Shown here: in pieces, positions 1 through 8,452 of the stretch
Layout: every line of letters starts with the position of its first letter
Position numbering within the stretch: the stretch's first letter is position 1
NCBI GenBank assembly: GCA_022571515.1
Contig: JACZXQ010000012.1
Coordinates: 54,206-118,205 of the forward strand
Direction: 5' to 3'
DNA from: Gemmatimonadota bacterium
GTDB taxonomy: Bacteria; Gemmatimonadota; Gemmatimonadetes; Longimicrobiales; Gaopeijiaceae
Length of the DNA stretch: 64,000 nt
Notes under the pieces: generated by a model
What the model was told of the DNA's origin: nothing
Databases searched by the model: none
Seen by the model: the letters and a program-made list of their open reading frames with translations, nothing else
Translations under genes and position numbers: made by a program

Positions 1-171
1 CACGGCTATGTGTCGCGGGAGGAAGAGGCCGTTGTCAGACTAACGCCCACAGGTGGTACAAGCCAGCGAACTCTCATTCCATGGCTCGGCCTGAGCCTTG
101 CGGGACCACCCCCGCCAGCCACTCCCCCCTGCGGAGTGACCGCCCTCTCTCATGAAATCGAGTCTCCCTGA
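1..171 (+). CDS. Possible C-terminal fragment of a winged-helix protein (partial at left edge)
   Basis: Frame 1 is open from the window edge to a TGA at 169-171. It begins HGYVSREEEAVVRLTPTG, which resembles the wing of DtxR/MarR-type regulators, where a turn 'GxVxRxxxxxVxLTxxG' is common. The following residues are proline-rich and look less like coding sequence. No start is visible. This is a weak call. It could equally be non-coding sequence upstream of yajQ. Confidence 0.22.
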   Translation, partial: HGYVSREEEAVVRLTPTGGTSQRTLIPWLGLSLAGPPPPATPPCGVTALSHEIESP

Positions 172-276
172 GGCGGGTGAGCCCCTGTCAGCCCGGCGGT
201 GCCTCCTCTGCGCGCAACAGGCGTTAGATTCTTACCGCACCACGCCCACTCCAATCCCACTCCAGCAGCGCAGACC

Positions 277-777
277 ATGGCCAAGAACGCATCCTTCGAC
301 ATCACCACCGGCGTCGACCTCCAGGAGGTCGACAATGCAGTGAACCAGGCGATCAAGGAGATCCAGACGCGTTACGACTTCAAGGGAACCGATTGCAAGA
401 TCGAATTCGACCGTGCGGCCCCCGCTATCAAGCTGGATGCGAATGACCAGTACCGGCTCGGGCAGCTCCTACAGGTCGTGCGAGAGAAGCTGACTCGCCG
501 CAAGGTGCCGCTGAAGAACCTCGATCAGGGCCAGGTCGAGATGGGCACGCTGGGTCGTGCGCGTCAGGTCCTGGCGCTCAAGCAGGGGATCGACCAGGAA
601 ACCGGGAAGAAGATCGTCAAGGACATCAAGGGCGCGGGCTACAAGAAGGTCCAGGTGCAGATCCAGGGCGACGAACTGCGGGTGACGGCGCCATCCCGAG
701 ACACGCTTCAGGAGATCATTGCGTTTACGAAGGGCAAGGATTACGGCGTGGAGTTGACGTTCGGGAATTATCGGTAG
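277..777 (+). CDS. yajQ: YajQ family nucleotide/cyclic-di-GMP-binding protein
   Basis: This 166-residue protein has the normal length and ends of the YajQ (DUF520) family. The start MAKNASFDITTGVD and the motif NQAIKEIQTRYDFKG are typical, as is the lysine-rich segment around residues 95-125. Family members bind nucleotides, and some bind c-di-GMP, acting as cytoplasmic effectors. The ATG at 277 was chosen over the upstream in-frame start at 199 because homologous proteins begin at MA(K)NASFD and the intervening residues look non-coding. It stands alone, convergent with the ABC exporter genes on the other strand. Confidence 0.93.
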   Translation: MAKNASFDITTGVDLQEVDNAVNQAIKEIQTRYDFKGTDCKIEFDRAAPAIKLDANDQYRLGQLLQVVREKLTRRKVPLKNLDQGQVEMGTLGRARQVLALKQGIDQETGKKIVKDIKGAGYKKVQVQIQGDELRVTAPSRDTLQEIIAFTKGKDYGVELTFGNYR

Positions 778-816
778 GTCGGTCGCCGGTCCCATAGGAG
801 CATCCCCTGCCGACTC

Positions 817-2517
817 CTACTCCTGGAGCCGTAGCTTCCGCACACCCGCCCTCAGGGGCAGCACTACCGCGACCACGGTGAGCAGTGCCGCGCCCGTACC
901 TCCCAGAATCAGGGGCACGATTCCAGCGCTGGTCGGATCGCCATCCCGGAGGCCCGCAGCGAGGATGAGGTAGACGGGCCACGCGAGAATGCCGACCACT
1001 CCCACCAGGTAGGTCACGGAGGCCATCATGAACAACAGGCCGCCGAACGAGGTCGGTATCTCGGCCGTATTCTCGGTCTCGAAGTTCGGAAAAAGGGCGC
1101 CGAACCCCAGAGCGAGAGCCGTAATCGCGAACGTGATCCCAATCATCGCGACGGTCGTGACGCCGAGAATCAGAGGCAGGGCGTCCAAAATGATATTGGT
1201 GAGCACGATGAGCGGTAAAGCAACCAGTAGCAGCGGGATCGTGCCCACCCAGTATTTCGCCCAAAACAAGGTTTTGATGTCCAGCGGTGACGACCGCAGC
1301 AGCCACATCATGCGGCCTTCGATCGACATGGCCGGGAATACGAACCGGGCCGCGATCGCCGCAACCACGAAACCCGCCAATCCGAGGTTCAAGAAAGACA
1401 CCACGTTGATCAGGAAGAACGAAACCTGCTCGCCGGTATAGAGCGGAAGCACCTTGATGTTGTAGACGTACACCACCACCAGCACCCCCAACAGGAGCAG
1501 TTGAGACCACTGCGTGGCGTCTCGGAAGAAGACCCGGATCTCCTTGGCGACGAGCTCGCGAACCTGTGGACTCGCGCGGGAGAGCAACCGATCCACCAAC
1601 CGTGAACGCGTACGCCCTTCCTTGCGCTGAGCGCCCTCCTGGGCCCGGGTGAAGCCATTATTGAAGAAACGCTGGTGCAGCCATGCGCCGCCAACAAAAA
1701 ACGCTGCGGCCGTACTCCAAAGCAGGAAGAACGGAAACGGATCGAAGAATCCGTTGAGGTGCGACATCAAGGCCTGGGCCACCCACTCGTTCGGGAGCCA
1801 CGGCGATGTCGGACTCCGCAGCACAGCCATGAAGTCCACCAGGTCGCGGAACTCTTCCGGCCGCATGAGCCGCTCAGGTTTGAGGAATCTGAACAGGGTC
1901 ACTACGGCGGCGGCGGCCAGAAGGCCCATGAGCGCGAGTAGGTCTCGTGTCCTTCGCGCCGGGAAGACGTTGACCAGTATCAGCGTAAAGGCGGTGCCGA
2001 GTACGGCCGGAAGCACCAGGTACGGGATCAGGGACGCAACGGCGAGCGCGTAGAAGCTTATCCCGGCGCCATAGACCACCCCGTAGGCGGCAAGCAACGG
2101 CACCGCCATGAGGGCCACCATCCACGAGGAGTCGACAATCGTCTCCGTGAGGCGTGCGCCGTAGAGCTTGAGCGGGTCGATCGGCGCAGCCATCAACAGC
2201 TCCAGGTCCTTCGACAGGAAGAACGTGGAGAGCGCCGTAATCACGTTCGAGAGCAGCAGGATCATGAGGAACGTGAGCAAAACGAGCCCCAACAGCTTGC
2301 TCGCCAACAGGTCGCCGATACCCTGAGTACCCCGGAAATACAGCAACATTCGGAAGATGACGCCGAAGATGAAAGCCCAGAAGACGAGCCCAATAAATCC
2401 CAGGAGGAGCCATTTACCGAACCCGCCCCGCTCCGCGCGGGCCCGATTCACCTTGGATCGGACCTTGGGGCTGAGAAGCCCAAGAACCCCCGGCCCGCTC
2501 ATGGTCGATCCGTTCAC
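817..2517 (-). CDS. ABC-2 type exporter permease
   Basis: This 566-residue, strongly hydrophobic protein has about ten predicted membrane segments, beginning with WLLLGFIGLVFWAFIFGVIF near the N terminus. The substrate is unknown. It starts with GTG at 2517, which overlaps the TGA of the ATP-binding gene (GTGA), so the two are probably translationally coupled and form one transporter. The large size, with a long soluble stretch in the middle (roughly residues 260-310), resembles the putative ABC exporter families found beside transglutaminase-like genes. It is the last gene of the 7-gene minus-strand run that begins at the acyl-CoA synthetase. Confidence 0.85.
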   Translation of the reverse strand: MNGSTMSGPGVLGLLSPKVRSKVNRARAERGGFGKWLLLGFIGLVFWAFIFGVIFRMLLYFRGTQGIGDLLASKLLGLVLLTFLMILLLSNVITALSTFFLSKDLELLMAAPIDPLKLYGARLTETIVDSSWMVALMAVPLLAAYGVVYGAGISFYALAVASLIPYLVLPAVLGTAFTLILVNVFPARRTRDLLALMGLLAAAAVVTLFRFLKPERLMRPEEFRDLVDFMAVLRSPTSPWLPNEWVAQALMSHLNGFFDPFPFFLLWSTAAAFFVGGAWLHQRFFNNGFTRAQEGAQRKEGRTRSRLVDRLLSRASPQVRELVAKEIRVFFRDATQWSQLLLLGVLVVVYVYNIKVLPLYTGEQVSFFLINVVSFLNLGLAGFVVAAIAARFVFPAMSIEGRMMWLLRSSPLDIKTLFWAKYWVGTIPLLLVALPLIVLTNIILDALPLILGVTTVAMIGITFAITALALGFGALFPNFETENTAEIPTSFGGLLFMMASVTYLVGVVGILAWPVYLILAAGLRDGDPTSAGIVPLILGGTGAALLTVVAVVLPLRAGVRKLRLQE

Positions 2518-3368
2518 GCGCCCTGGAGGCTGGCCACCACGTTAGCCATATCCTCGTTGCCGGTCACCTTCAGGAAGATCTCCTCCAGGTGAGCCTCTCC
2601 CGAATCGACCTGGTTTCGGAGGTCGTCCATGGTCCCCTGCGCGATGATATCGCCCTCCCGGATGATGGCGATCCGGTCGCAGACCGCCTCGGCCACCTCC
2701 AGCGTGTGGCTGGACAGAAAGACCGTGCCCCCACCGTTCACGAACGCCCGCAACAGGTCCTTGAAGATCCGGGCCGACCTGGGATCCAACCCGACCATGG
2801 GCTCGTCCACCACGATCAACTCGGGCTGGTGGATCAACGCTGATATGATCAGGAGCTTTTGGCGCATGCCGTGCGAATAGCTCTCAATCAGTTCATCACG
2901 CCACTCGCTGAGGCTGAAGAGGTCGAGCAGCCCCGCGACCCGCTGTGCGGAAGCGGATTCGTCCTTGCCCCACAATCCCGCCACGAACCGAAGGAACTCT
3001 CCGCCCGAGAGTTTCTCGTACAGGAACGGCCGGTCGGGAATGTAGCCGATGCGCGACTTGGCGCTCAGGGGGTTCGAAGCCAGGTCATCTCCCCCGATCT
3101 CGATACGCCCGCCCGATGGCTGGAGCACACCCGCGATCATGCGGATCGTCGTGGTCTTGCCCGCACCGTTGGGGCCCAGAAATCCGAGAATCTCCCCTCT
3201 GGGCACAACGAGGTCGATGCCGTTGACGGCCGTGAAGCTTCCGTAGCGCTTCACGAGGCCCTTGAGGAGCAACATCTCGGATGAGTCGTCGGGCCTGGGG
3301 ACCTGCCCGTCCATGAGCGCGGCAATCTGTGCCCGCACCCGCTCACTTACATGCGAGGGACGGGTCAC
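2514..3368 (-). CDS. ABC transporter ATP-binding protein
   Basis: This 284-residue ATPase carries a Walker A (GPNGAGKTTT), a signature segment (YSHGMRQKLL) and a Walker B (LIVVDEPMVGLDP) followed by the H-loop SSHTLE. The architecture is that of ABC-2 exporter ATPases. The start is the GTG at 3368, which overlaps the TGA of the upstream transglutaminase-like gene. A longer frame extends to 3539, but that part lies inside the upstream gene and looks non-coding. It pairs with the permease at 817-2517. Confidence 0.92.
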   Translation of the reverse strand: MTRPSHVSERVRAQIAALMDGQVPRPDDSSEMLLLKGLVKRYGSFTAVNGIDLVVPRGEILGFLGPNGAGKTTTIRMIAGVLQPSGGRIEIGGDDLASNPLSAKSRIGYIPDRPFLYEKLSGGEFLRFVAGLWGKDESASAQRVAGLLDLFSLSEWRDELIESYSHGMRQKLLIISALIHQPELIVVDEPMVGLDPRSARIFKDLLRAFVNGGGTVFLSSHTLEVAEAVCDRIAIIREGDIIAQGTMDDLRNQVDSGEAHLEEIFLKVTGNEDMANVVASLQGA

Positions 3369-4924
3369 GGACCGTCCTCCTCGGCAGAGGGCGCGTCCAG
3401 TACTTCGATGTTGAGCCGACCGATCAGGCGGATGATCTCGACCTGTTGCGCGAGCCCACCGATGACGAATCGAATGTGGGAGGCGTCCGCCGGAAACTGG
3501 CCGAACGTGGGGTCCACGGCCACCCACTCGCCAAGCCATACCTCAGGCCATGCGTGATAGAAGAATGCCTCGTTGAGGTACACCAGTCCGACCGCCGTTC
3601 GGGCCGGCAAGCCGAGCGATCTCGCCATCGCCACGAACAGAACGGTATGCTCGTTGCAATCCCCTGTGCGCGATTCCAGAACCTGGACGGCGCTCGGCAC
3701 AGAGAACGTGATGCTCTTCTCGAGCATCTGGTTGATGCGTAGGGTGAGCCGTTCGGCGGTCGCCCTCGGATCACGTGCCCATCGTCCTGCGATCTGGCGA
3801 GCAGCGTCGATGATGCGTTGGTCGTCGCTCTGAATCAGCGGTTCCGGCTCCAGCACATCTCGTAGATCCATGAGCTTGTAGGGCAGTTGGTACCCGGGGT
3901 CGACACCCGCCCGGGATTCTCGCCGCACGATCAGAGTGTCGCCCCTGAGCGTCTGACGCCCTCCGTCGAGTTGGAAACCCGAAAGATCGACGCCCGAGAG
4001 CCTGAAGCGCAGCTCGGCGTGCTCCTCCACCAAGCCCAGATCCACGTTGCTCTGGATCGCGGTCGCCAAGATCAGATCCTCGTCGATCGCCGCCACCGTC
4101 ATGCCTTCCATGTCCTCGGAGGCCTGCCGGGCGAGCTCGTATTCGGTCTTCTCCATGGTGAACCCCATGGGGCTCGAAGCACGCAAGATGCGTCCGTCAT
4201 GGTCCACCCAGCTCTCCACCCGCACACCGCCATGCATCTCTGCGATCAGCCACGCCGGAACCGAGTCGTAGTGGGCAACGCTCCAACGCCCTGTCAGCGG
4301 GTCGAGGGAGGCGCTGTCCGGCACCAGCAGCGTGTCGTGCGCAAGGATCCGTATCTCCACGGCCCGCGTCGCGAGCGTGGAAGGATCGAACACGGGAAGG
4401 TGCACGGTGTTGCCGACCACCAACTCACCCGCCATGGCGATCCTGATGGGCATAGCCGCCGAGAAGATCGGCGGCTCGGCCATGCGGTACTCGACCTCCT
4501 GCGTCGTACCGCCCGAGTTGAGCTCGACGCGCAACGTGGAATCGGCACCCAGCGTACCGATGACCTCGAAACGCCCGGCCTCCGACTCGAGTGAGAACGA
4601 GAACGATTCCATGACCAGGGCCGGGCTTAGGTGGACCTTCGTCCGAGCCACGACCGATCCGGTCAGGCCGAGCGCGAGAAGGTCGACGAACATCATGTCC
4701 TCGAGATCGAATCCACCCTCCGGTATAGTATCCAGGCGCGATGTGGCCTGGCCGATCGTACGGTCACCCATCTTGAGCGTGTAGAAGCTCACGCCGGGAG
4801 CGAGCGCCATGGCAGCGGTGGTGAGTCGCGTGAGTTCCGGCTGGAAGTACTCGCGGCGCACATGCCAGCCCACCATGGTGATCCACGTGAGAATGATGCC
4901 CATCGCGACGAGCTTTCGTGTCAT
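3365..4924 (-). CDS. Membrane-anchored transglutaminase-like (TGc) protein
   Basis: This is a 519-residue protein with one N-terminal membrane helix (LVAMGIILTWITMVGWHV) and a large extracytoplasmic part. Near the C terminus it has a transglutaminase-like/cysteine-protease triad: Cys in ESRTGDCNEHTVLFVAMAR, His in FFYHAWPEVWLGEW and Asp in VAVDPTFGQFPAD. Family members crosslink or hydrolyse peptides or isopeptides. The substrate here is unknown. It lies 9 bp after the macro-domain gene and overlaps the ABC ATPase gene by 4 bp. This suggests that the exporter and this envelope enzyme act together. Confidence 0.85.
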   Translation of the reverse strand: MTRKLVAMGIILTWITMVGWHVRREYFQPELTRLTTAAMALAPGVSFYTLKMGDRTIGQATSRLDTIPEGGFDLEDMMFVDLLALGLTGSVVARTKVHLSPALVMESFSFSLESEAGRFEVIGTLGADSTLRVELNSGGTTQEVEYRMAEPPIFSAAMPIRIAMAGELVVGNTVHLPVFDPSTLATRAVEIRILAHDTLLVPDSASLDPLTGRWSVAHYDSVPAWLIAEMHGGVRVESWVDHDGRILRASSPMGFTMEKTEYELARQASEDMEGMTVAAIDEDLILATAIQSNVDLGLVEEHAELRFRLSGVDLSGFQLDGGRQTLRGDTLIVRRESRAGVDPGYQLPYKLMDLRDVLEPEPLIQSDDQRIIDAARQIAGRWARDPRATAERLTLRINQMLEKSITFSVPSAVQVLESRTGDCNEHTVLFVAMARSLGLPARTAVGLVYLNEAFFYHAWPEVWLGEWVAVDPTFGQFPADASHIRFVIGGLAQQVEIIRLIGRLNIEVLDAPSAEEDGP

Positions 4925-4933
4925 CTCTTCCCC

Positions 4934-5473
4934 TCAAGTCCCTAAAGCTTTGTCCCCACGCTCAGTGGCCTGTTGCCCTTGGAGTTCGACGAGGCCCTCG
5001 AACACCGCCTTCTCGTACTCGTTCGCAACAACGACGGTGGCCTCGCGAAGCGACTCGCCCGAATCCACGAACGCCTTGAGCACAGGCAGTATCACCCGTG
5101 CAGACGTCTCGGCGTCGAGGCATCCAGCCCCCGTACCCAGGGCGGGAAGCACAACGCTCTCCACTCCCCAAGCACACGCCTGCCGGAGCCCGTTGGTCAA
5201 GGCCTTTCGTACACCGGTTTCCGTCACGGGCTCCTCCACGGACTCGATCACCAGGTGGATGATGAAGTCCGCGTCGAGGTCGCCAGCGGGGGTGACAACC
5301 GCACCGCCGATCGGGAAGTCGCCCATCTGCTCGAGCCGTTCGATGATAGCCTCTCCAGCGCCCGAGCCCACGCGGCGCCCACCAGGCGTGAGGGGCTGGA
5401 GGTCCCACCGGACGGCCCGAAACACGGCCTGGGCAGACACCATCTCCAGATCCGCAATCTGAATGGAGATCAT
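4934..5473 (-). CDS. Macro-domain (ADP-ribose-binding) protein
   Basis: This 179-residue protein reads as a macro domain: VSAQAVFRAV in place of the usual VDAIVNAAN start, a glycine loop GGRRVGSGAGEAIIE, and a conserved VVLPALGTGAGCLD segment near residue 115. Macro domains bind or hydrolyse ADP-ribose derivatives. The usual Asn-rich first motif is poorly conserved, so it may bind a different ligand. Its ATG overlaps the TGA of the 39-residue frame upstream, and the transglutaminase-like gene follows after 9 bp. Confidence 0.75.
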   Translation of the reverse strand: MISIQIADLEMVSAQAVFRAVRWDLQPLTPGGRRVGSGAGEAIIERLEQMGDFPIGGAVVTPAGDLDADFIIHLVIESVEEPVTETGVRKALTNGLRQACAWGVESVVLPALGTGAGCLDAETSARVILPVLKAFVDSGESLREATVVVANEYEKAVFEGLVELQGQQATERGDKALGT

Positions 5474-5589
5474 CGGTGCCCCAATTCGCCGACCCGCTTG
5501 TACATGCGCGCGGCCTCGTCCGGCTCACGCCGTTTGCGGGCTTTGCCCTTTCGACCGCTCCCCGAGCCCGACTTCTTGTCCTTAGACAC
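5470..5589 (-). CDS. Small basic protein, coupled between cutA and the macro-domain gene
   Basis: This 39-residue frame starts with GTG inside the end of cutA (its stop TAA overlaps the second and third codons). It stops with TGA overlapping the ATG of the macro-domain gene. The protein is lysine/arginine-rich: MSKDKKSGSGSGRKGKARKR followed by an acidic-basic tail ending ELGHR. Precise overlap at both ends, as between the other genes of this operon, argues for real translation. I recognise no family. A nucleic-acid-binding role or a pure coupling role are both possible. Confidence 0.5.
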   Translation of the reverse strand: MSKDKKSGSGSGRKGKARKRREPDEAARMYKRVGELGHR

Positions 5590-5920
5590 CCTGTTTCCCC
5601 GCTCCCACCTCGGAGCGCACCCAGTCCAGGTAAGGCGCGTACCCCTCCACGACCGGCAAGCCGAGCACCTCGGGAACGTCGTACGGATGGAGGGACGCCG
5701 CCCGCTCGACCAGAGCGCCGACGGCGGACCCGGTCGTCTTCAGTATCAAGAGAACCTCGGACTGGTCCTGCACCTCACCGTCCCAGTGGAAGATCGACAT
5801 GAGTCCGGGCACGATGTTGGCGCAGGCGGCAAGCCTCTCTTCGACGAGCCGGCGGCCGAGCTCACGCGCCACATCCAGGTCGGGTACGGTCATCAGAACG
5901 ACGCGAACCTCATCCGTCAT
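5582..5920 (-). CDS. cutA: CutA-like divalent-cation tolerance protein
   Basis: This 112-residue protein has the CutA1 length and fold signature: VVLMTVPDLDVARELGRRLVEERLAACANI, then W-D-G in SIFHWDGEVQ, the EVLLILKT strand, and HPYDVPEV. CutA forms small trimers. It was linked to copper tolerance, but its biochemical role is still unclear. It begins 4 bp after the acyl-CoA synthetase stop and its stop overlaps the microprotein start, so it belongs to the same operon. Confidence 0.93.
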   Translation of the reverse strand: MTDEVRVVLMTVPDLDVARELGRRLVEERLAACANIVPGLMSIFHWDGEVQDQSEVLLILKTTGSAVGALVERAASLHPYDVPEVLGLPVVEGYAPYLDWVRSEVGAGKQGV

Positions 5921-5924
5921 TGCG

Positions 5925-7778
5925 TCACCCGACGAACGTCGTCTGGTCGTAGGACTCTTCGTCGTAGAACGAGTCGATGAGCACCTTGTAGAGGGCGGAC
6001 ACCGCCCGCCGCTTGACCTTCTCGGTCGGGGTGAGCGTTCCGTCCTCTATGGTGAACGGCCTCTCCAGAAGTCCGATTTTCTTGGGGGTCTCGTACCGGG
6101 CGAGCCCTCGCAGAGAATCGAAGACCTGGGCCTCCATCAGCTCATGCACCTCGTGACTGGATAGAAGGCTCCGCTTGTCCTCGAATTGGATGCCCACCTT
6201 CTTGGCCCAGGACTCGAGGTTCGGGAAGCTCGGCACGATGAGCACGGAGCAGAAGTTCCTGCGATCGCCGAGCATCACCACCTGTTCGATGTAGGCATTG
6301 GTCTTGAGCCGATTCTCGATGGGTTGAGGAGCCACATTCTTACCGCCGGCGGTGACGATAATGTCCTTCTTGCGATCGGTGATTTTGAGTCTGCCCTCTT
6401 CGTCGACCTCCCCGATATCACCCGTATAGAACCAACCCTCTTCGTCGATCGCCTCGGCCGTGGCCTCGGGCCGCTCATAGTACCCCTTCATCACCTGCGG
6501 TCCGCGAACGAGGATCTCGCCGTCTTCGGCAATACGAATCTCGGTCCCGGGAACCGGCGGGCCCACCGTGCCGATCTTCAACGCATCGATGGTGTTGACG
6601 TTCGTCACGGGGCTCGTCTCCGTGAGACCATAACCCTCCAGGATCGGCAGCCCCACTGAGTAGAAGAACCGGTTCAACTCGGGCGCGAGGGGTGCTCCCC
6701 CGCTGATGAAGTACTTGATCCGCCCTCCCACCGCGGCGCGGATCTTACTGAAGACGAGCGTGTCCGCCAACCGGTACCGAAGCCTCACGAACATCCCCGG
6801 GGTTCGCCCTGCGAGCACTTCGTCTGCCCAGACGCCACCCACCCCGCAGGCCCACTCGATCAGCTTCTTCGTGAGGCCCTCGGCCTCCATGACTCCGTTG
6901 TAGATCTTCTCGTAAAGGCGCGGCACCGAGACGGCCACCGTGGGCCGCACGAGCTTGAAGTCGTCGGCCACCGTGGTCATCGAATGTGCGTACGCGATCG
7001 TCACGCCCGACGAGAAAAACAGGTAGTCCACCATCCGCTGGAAGACGTGCGAGAGCGGGAGGAAGCTCATGGTCGAATCGTCCTCCGTCAGTGGAAGGTG
7101 CGACGAGGACGCCTGCACGTTCGACCAGAGGTTGTTGTGCGTGAGCATCACACCTTTCGGGTCTCCCGTGGTACCGGAGGTGTAGAGGATCGTCGCCACA
7201 TCATCGGGTTCAGCCTCCAAAGCTGCTGTGCGGAATGCCTCGGCGGTCACCCCCTCGATGGCCTCCTTCCCCTGGGCGAGGAAGTCGGTCCATGAGATCA
7301 CCCCGTCGGGCAGCTTGGGCGGGGCATCGAACACCACGATCTGCGGAGAGCCCTCGACCTGGGAGCGGGCGGCGACGGTTTTCTCCATCTGCACGGCCGA
7401 AGATACGAAGACCACCGAAACCCCGGAGTTGTCGAGGATGTAAGCCACCTGCGGCACTGTGAGCGTGGCGTAGATCGGCACATCCCATACGCCCGCGCAG
7501 ATGCACCCGTAGTCCGCCAGGGCCCATTCAGGGCGGTTCTCCGACAGGATCGCGGCGCGGCCACCCCGCTCGAGCCCGAGCGCGCGGAGACCGCCCACCA
7601 CGGTGCGCACCTGTTCGAGAACCTCCCCGCATGTGATGTCGACGAGTCTGGCGCCCTCGTCCGGGAAATACCGAAACGCCACCTGCCCACTTCGCGCTTC
7701 GACCCTCGCAAGGAAGAGCTGCGCTAGCGTTCCAGGGGTGGGGCTGGTCGGGTCGGACGTGTGATTCAGGGTCGCCAT
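5925..7778 (-). CDS. Long-chain acyl-CoA synthetase (AMP-forming)
   Basis: This 617-residue protein is of the ANL superfamily. The AMP-binding motif ILYTSGTTGDPKGVMLTH is near residue 200. It is followed by GYGLTETSPV, the hinge-region YYERPEATAEAIDEEGWFYTGD, and the C-terminal lysine region TDRKKDIIVTAGGKNVAPQP. It activates fatty acids to acyl-CoA for beta-oxidation or lipid synthesis. It is the first gene of the minus-strand run towards the ABC exporter. The ATG at 7778 has a GGAG-type ribosome site about ten bases upstream. Confidence 0.95.
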   Translation of the reverse strand: MATLNHTSDPTSPTPGTLAQLFLARVEARSGQVAFRYFPDEGARLVDITCGEVLEQVRTVVGGLRALGLERGGRAAILSENRPEWALADYGCICAGVWDVPIYATLTVPQVAYILDNSGVSVVFVSSAVQMEKTVAARSQVEGSPQIVVFDAPPKLPDGVISWTDFLAQGKEAIEGVTAEAFRTAALEAEPDDVATILYTSGTTGDPKGVMLTHNNLWSNVQASSSHLPLTEDDSTMSFLPLSHVFQRMVDYLFFSSGVTIAYAHSMTTVADDFKLVRPTVAVSVPRLYEKIYNGVMEAEGLTKKLIEWACGVGGVWADEVLAGRTPGMFVRLRYRLADTLVFSKIRAAVGGRIKYFISGGAPLAPELNRFFYSVGLPILEGYGLTETSPVTNVNTIDALKIGTVGPPVPGTEIRIAEDGEILVRGPQVMKGYYERPEATAEAIDEEGWFYTGDIGEVDEEGRLKITDRKKDIIVTAGGKNVAPQPIENRLKTNAYIEQVVMLGDRRNFCSVLIVPSFPNLESWAKKVGIQFEDKRSLLSSHEVHELMEAQVFDSLRGLARYETPKKIGLLERPFTIEDGTLTPTEKVKRRAVSALYKVLIDSFYDEESYDQTTFVG

Positions 7779-7817
7779 GTGTGTTTCTCCGCTTGCCTTC
7801 GAGCACCTTGCAGCCCG

Positions 7818-8231
7818 TCAGGCCTGCTCGACCCGAATATCGATTTCGACGTCCTGCCGTAGTGTGTGCATCACGCTGCAGTATGTCTCCCGGGACAACG
7901 CCACGGCCCGCTCGACTTTGGCGGCGTCTTCGGGGCCCGGACCGGAGAGACGGAATACCATCTCGATACGTGTGTAACGACGCGGGGGCTCGGCCGCTCG
8001 CTCCCCCCCCACCGAGACTTCGAGCCCGTCCAGCGGCACTCGGGACTTCTCCAAGATAGTCCGGATATCGGCCGTCATGCACCCGGCTAACGCCAGAAGC
8101 AGCGTGTCCATGGGAGACGGACCCTGACCGCTGTCGCCGTCGATCGTGATCGAGCCACCGGACGCACCGCTCCCCTCGAACACGAGGTCCTCACCGGACC
8201 ACCGTAGGGTGACGTGTTTGATATCGGACAC
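7818..8231 (-). CDS. OsmC family protein (Cys form)
   Basis: This 137-residue OsmC/Ohr-family protein has both conserved cysteines, the first in LLLALAGCMTADI and the second in SRETYCSVMHTL. Family members reduce organic hydroperoxides. The GTG at 8231 (MSDIKHVTLRW) is the expected family start. An upstream extension of the frame runs into a MITE-like repeat and is unlikely to be coding. The gene begins 2 bp after the edge of that element, so the element probably replaced or supplies its upstream region. It is a useful comparison for the TGA-containing paralogue at 40937-41401. Confidence 0.88.
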   Translation of the reverse strand: MSDIKHVTLRWSGEDLVFEGSGASGGSITIDGDSGQGPSPMDTLLLALAGCMTADIRTILEKSRVPLDGLEVSVGGERAAEPPRRYTRIEMVFRLSGPGPEDAAKVERAVALSRETYCSVMHTLRQDVEIDIRVEQA

Positions 8232-8232
8232 G

Positions 8233-8400
8233 CTAGTGTTCCGTTTCCAAAGTTCGCGAGCCACCAAGAGGGCCGGGGCGCCGTGGGATCAAGGCGGGGC
8301 GACGCAGCGTAGCCGTAGCTACGGTAAGGAGTCCCAACGCCGAGCCCGCGGATGCACCGTGCCCTCGACTGGCCGAGATGCTTTGGTAACGGGACACTAG
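8233..8400. mobile_element. MITE-like element with 20-bp terminal inverted repeats
   Basis: The 168-bp segment is bounded by CTAGTGTTCCGTTTCCAAAG (8233-8252) and the inverse complement of CTAGTGTCCCGTTACCAAAG (8381-8400), which match at 18 of 20 positions. It holds no plausible gene. The interior contains further dyads, including CCGTAGCTACGG at about 8312-8323. Both ends begin with the palindrome CTAG, which could include a TA or CTAG target duplication of the IS630/mariner or IS5/IS701 kind. It looks like a non-autonomous element. No transposase with matching ends is in this window. Confidence 0.6.
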
Positions 8401-8452
8401 GAGCCTGTCGGGGTTGGGGGGCGAGCCACGTTACACGTGCCCGTACAGCCCA

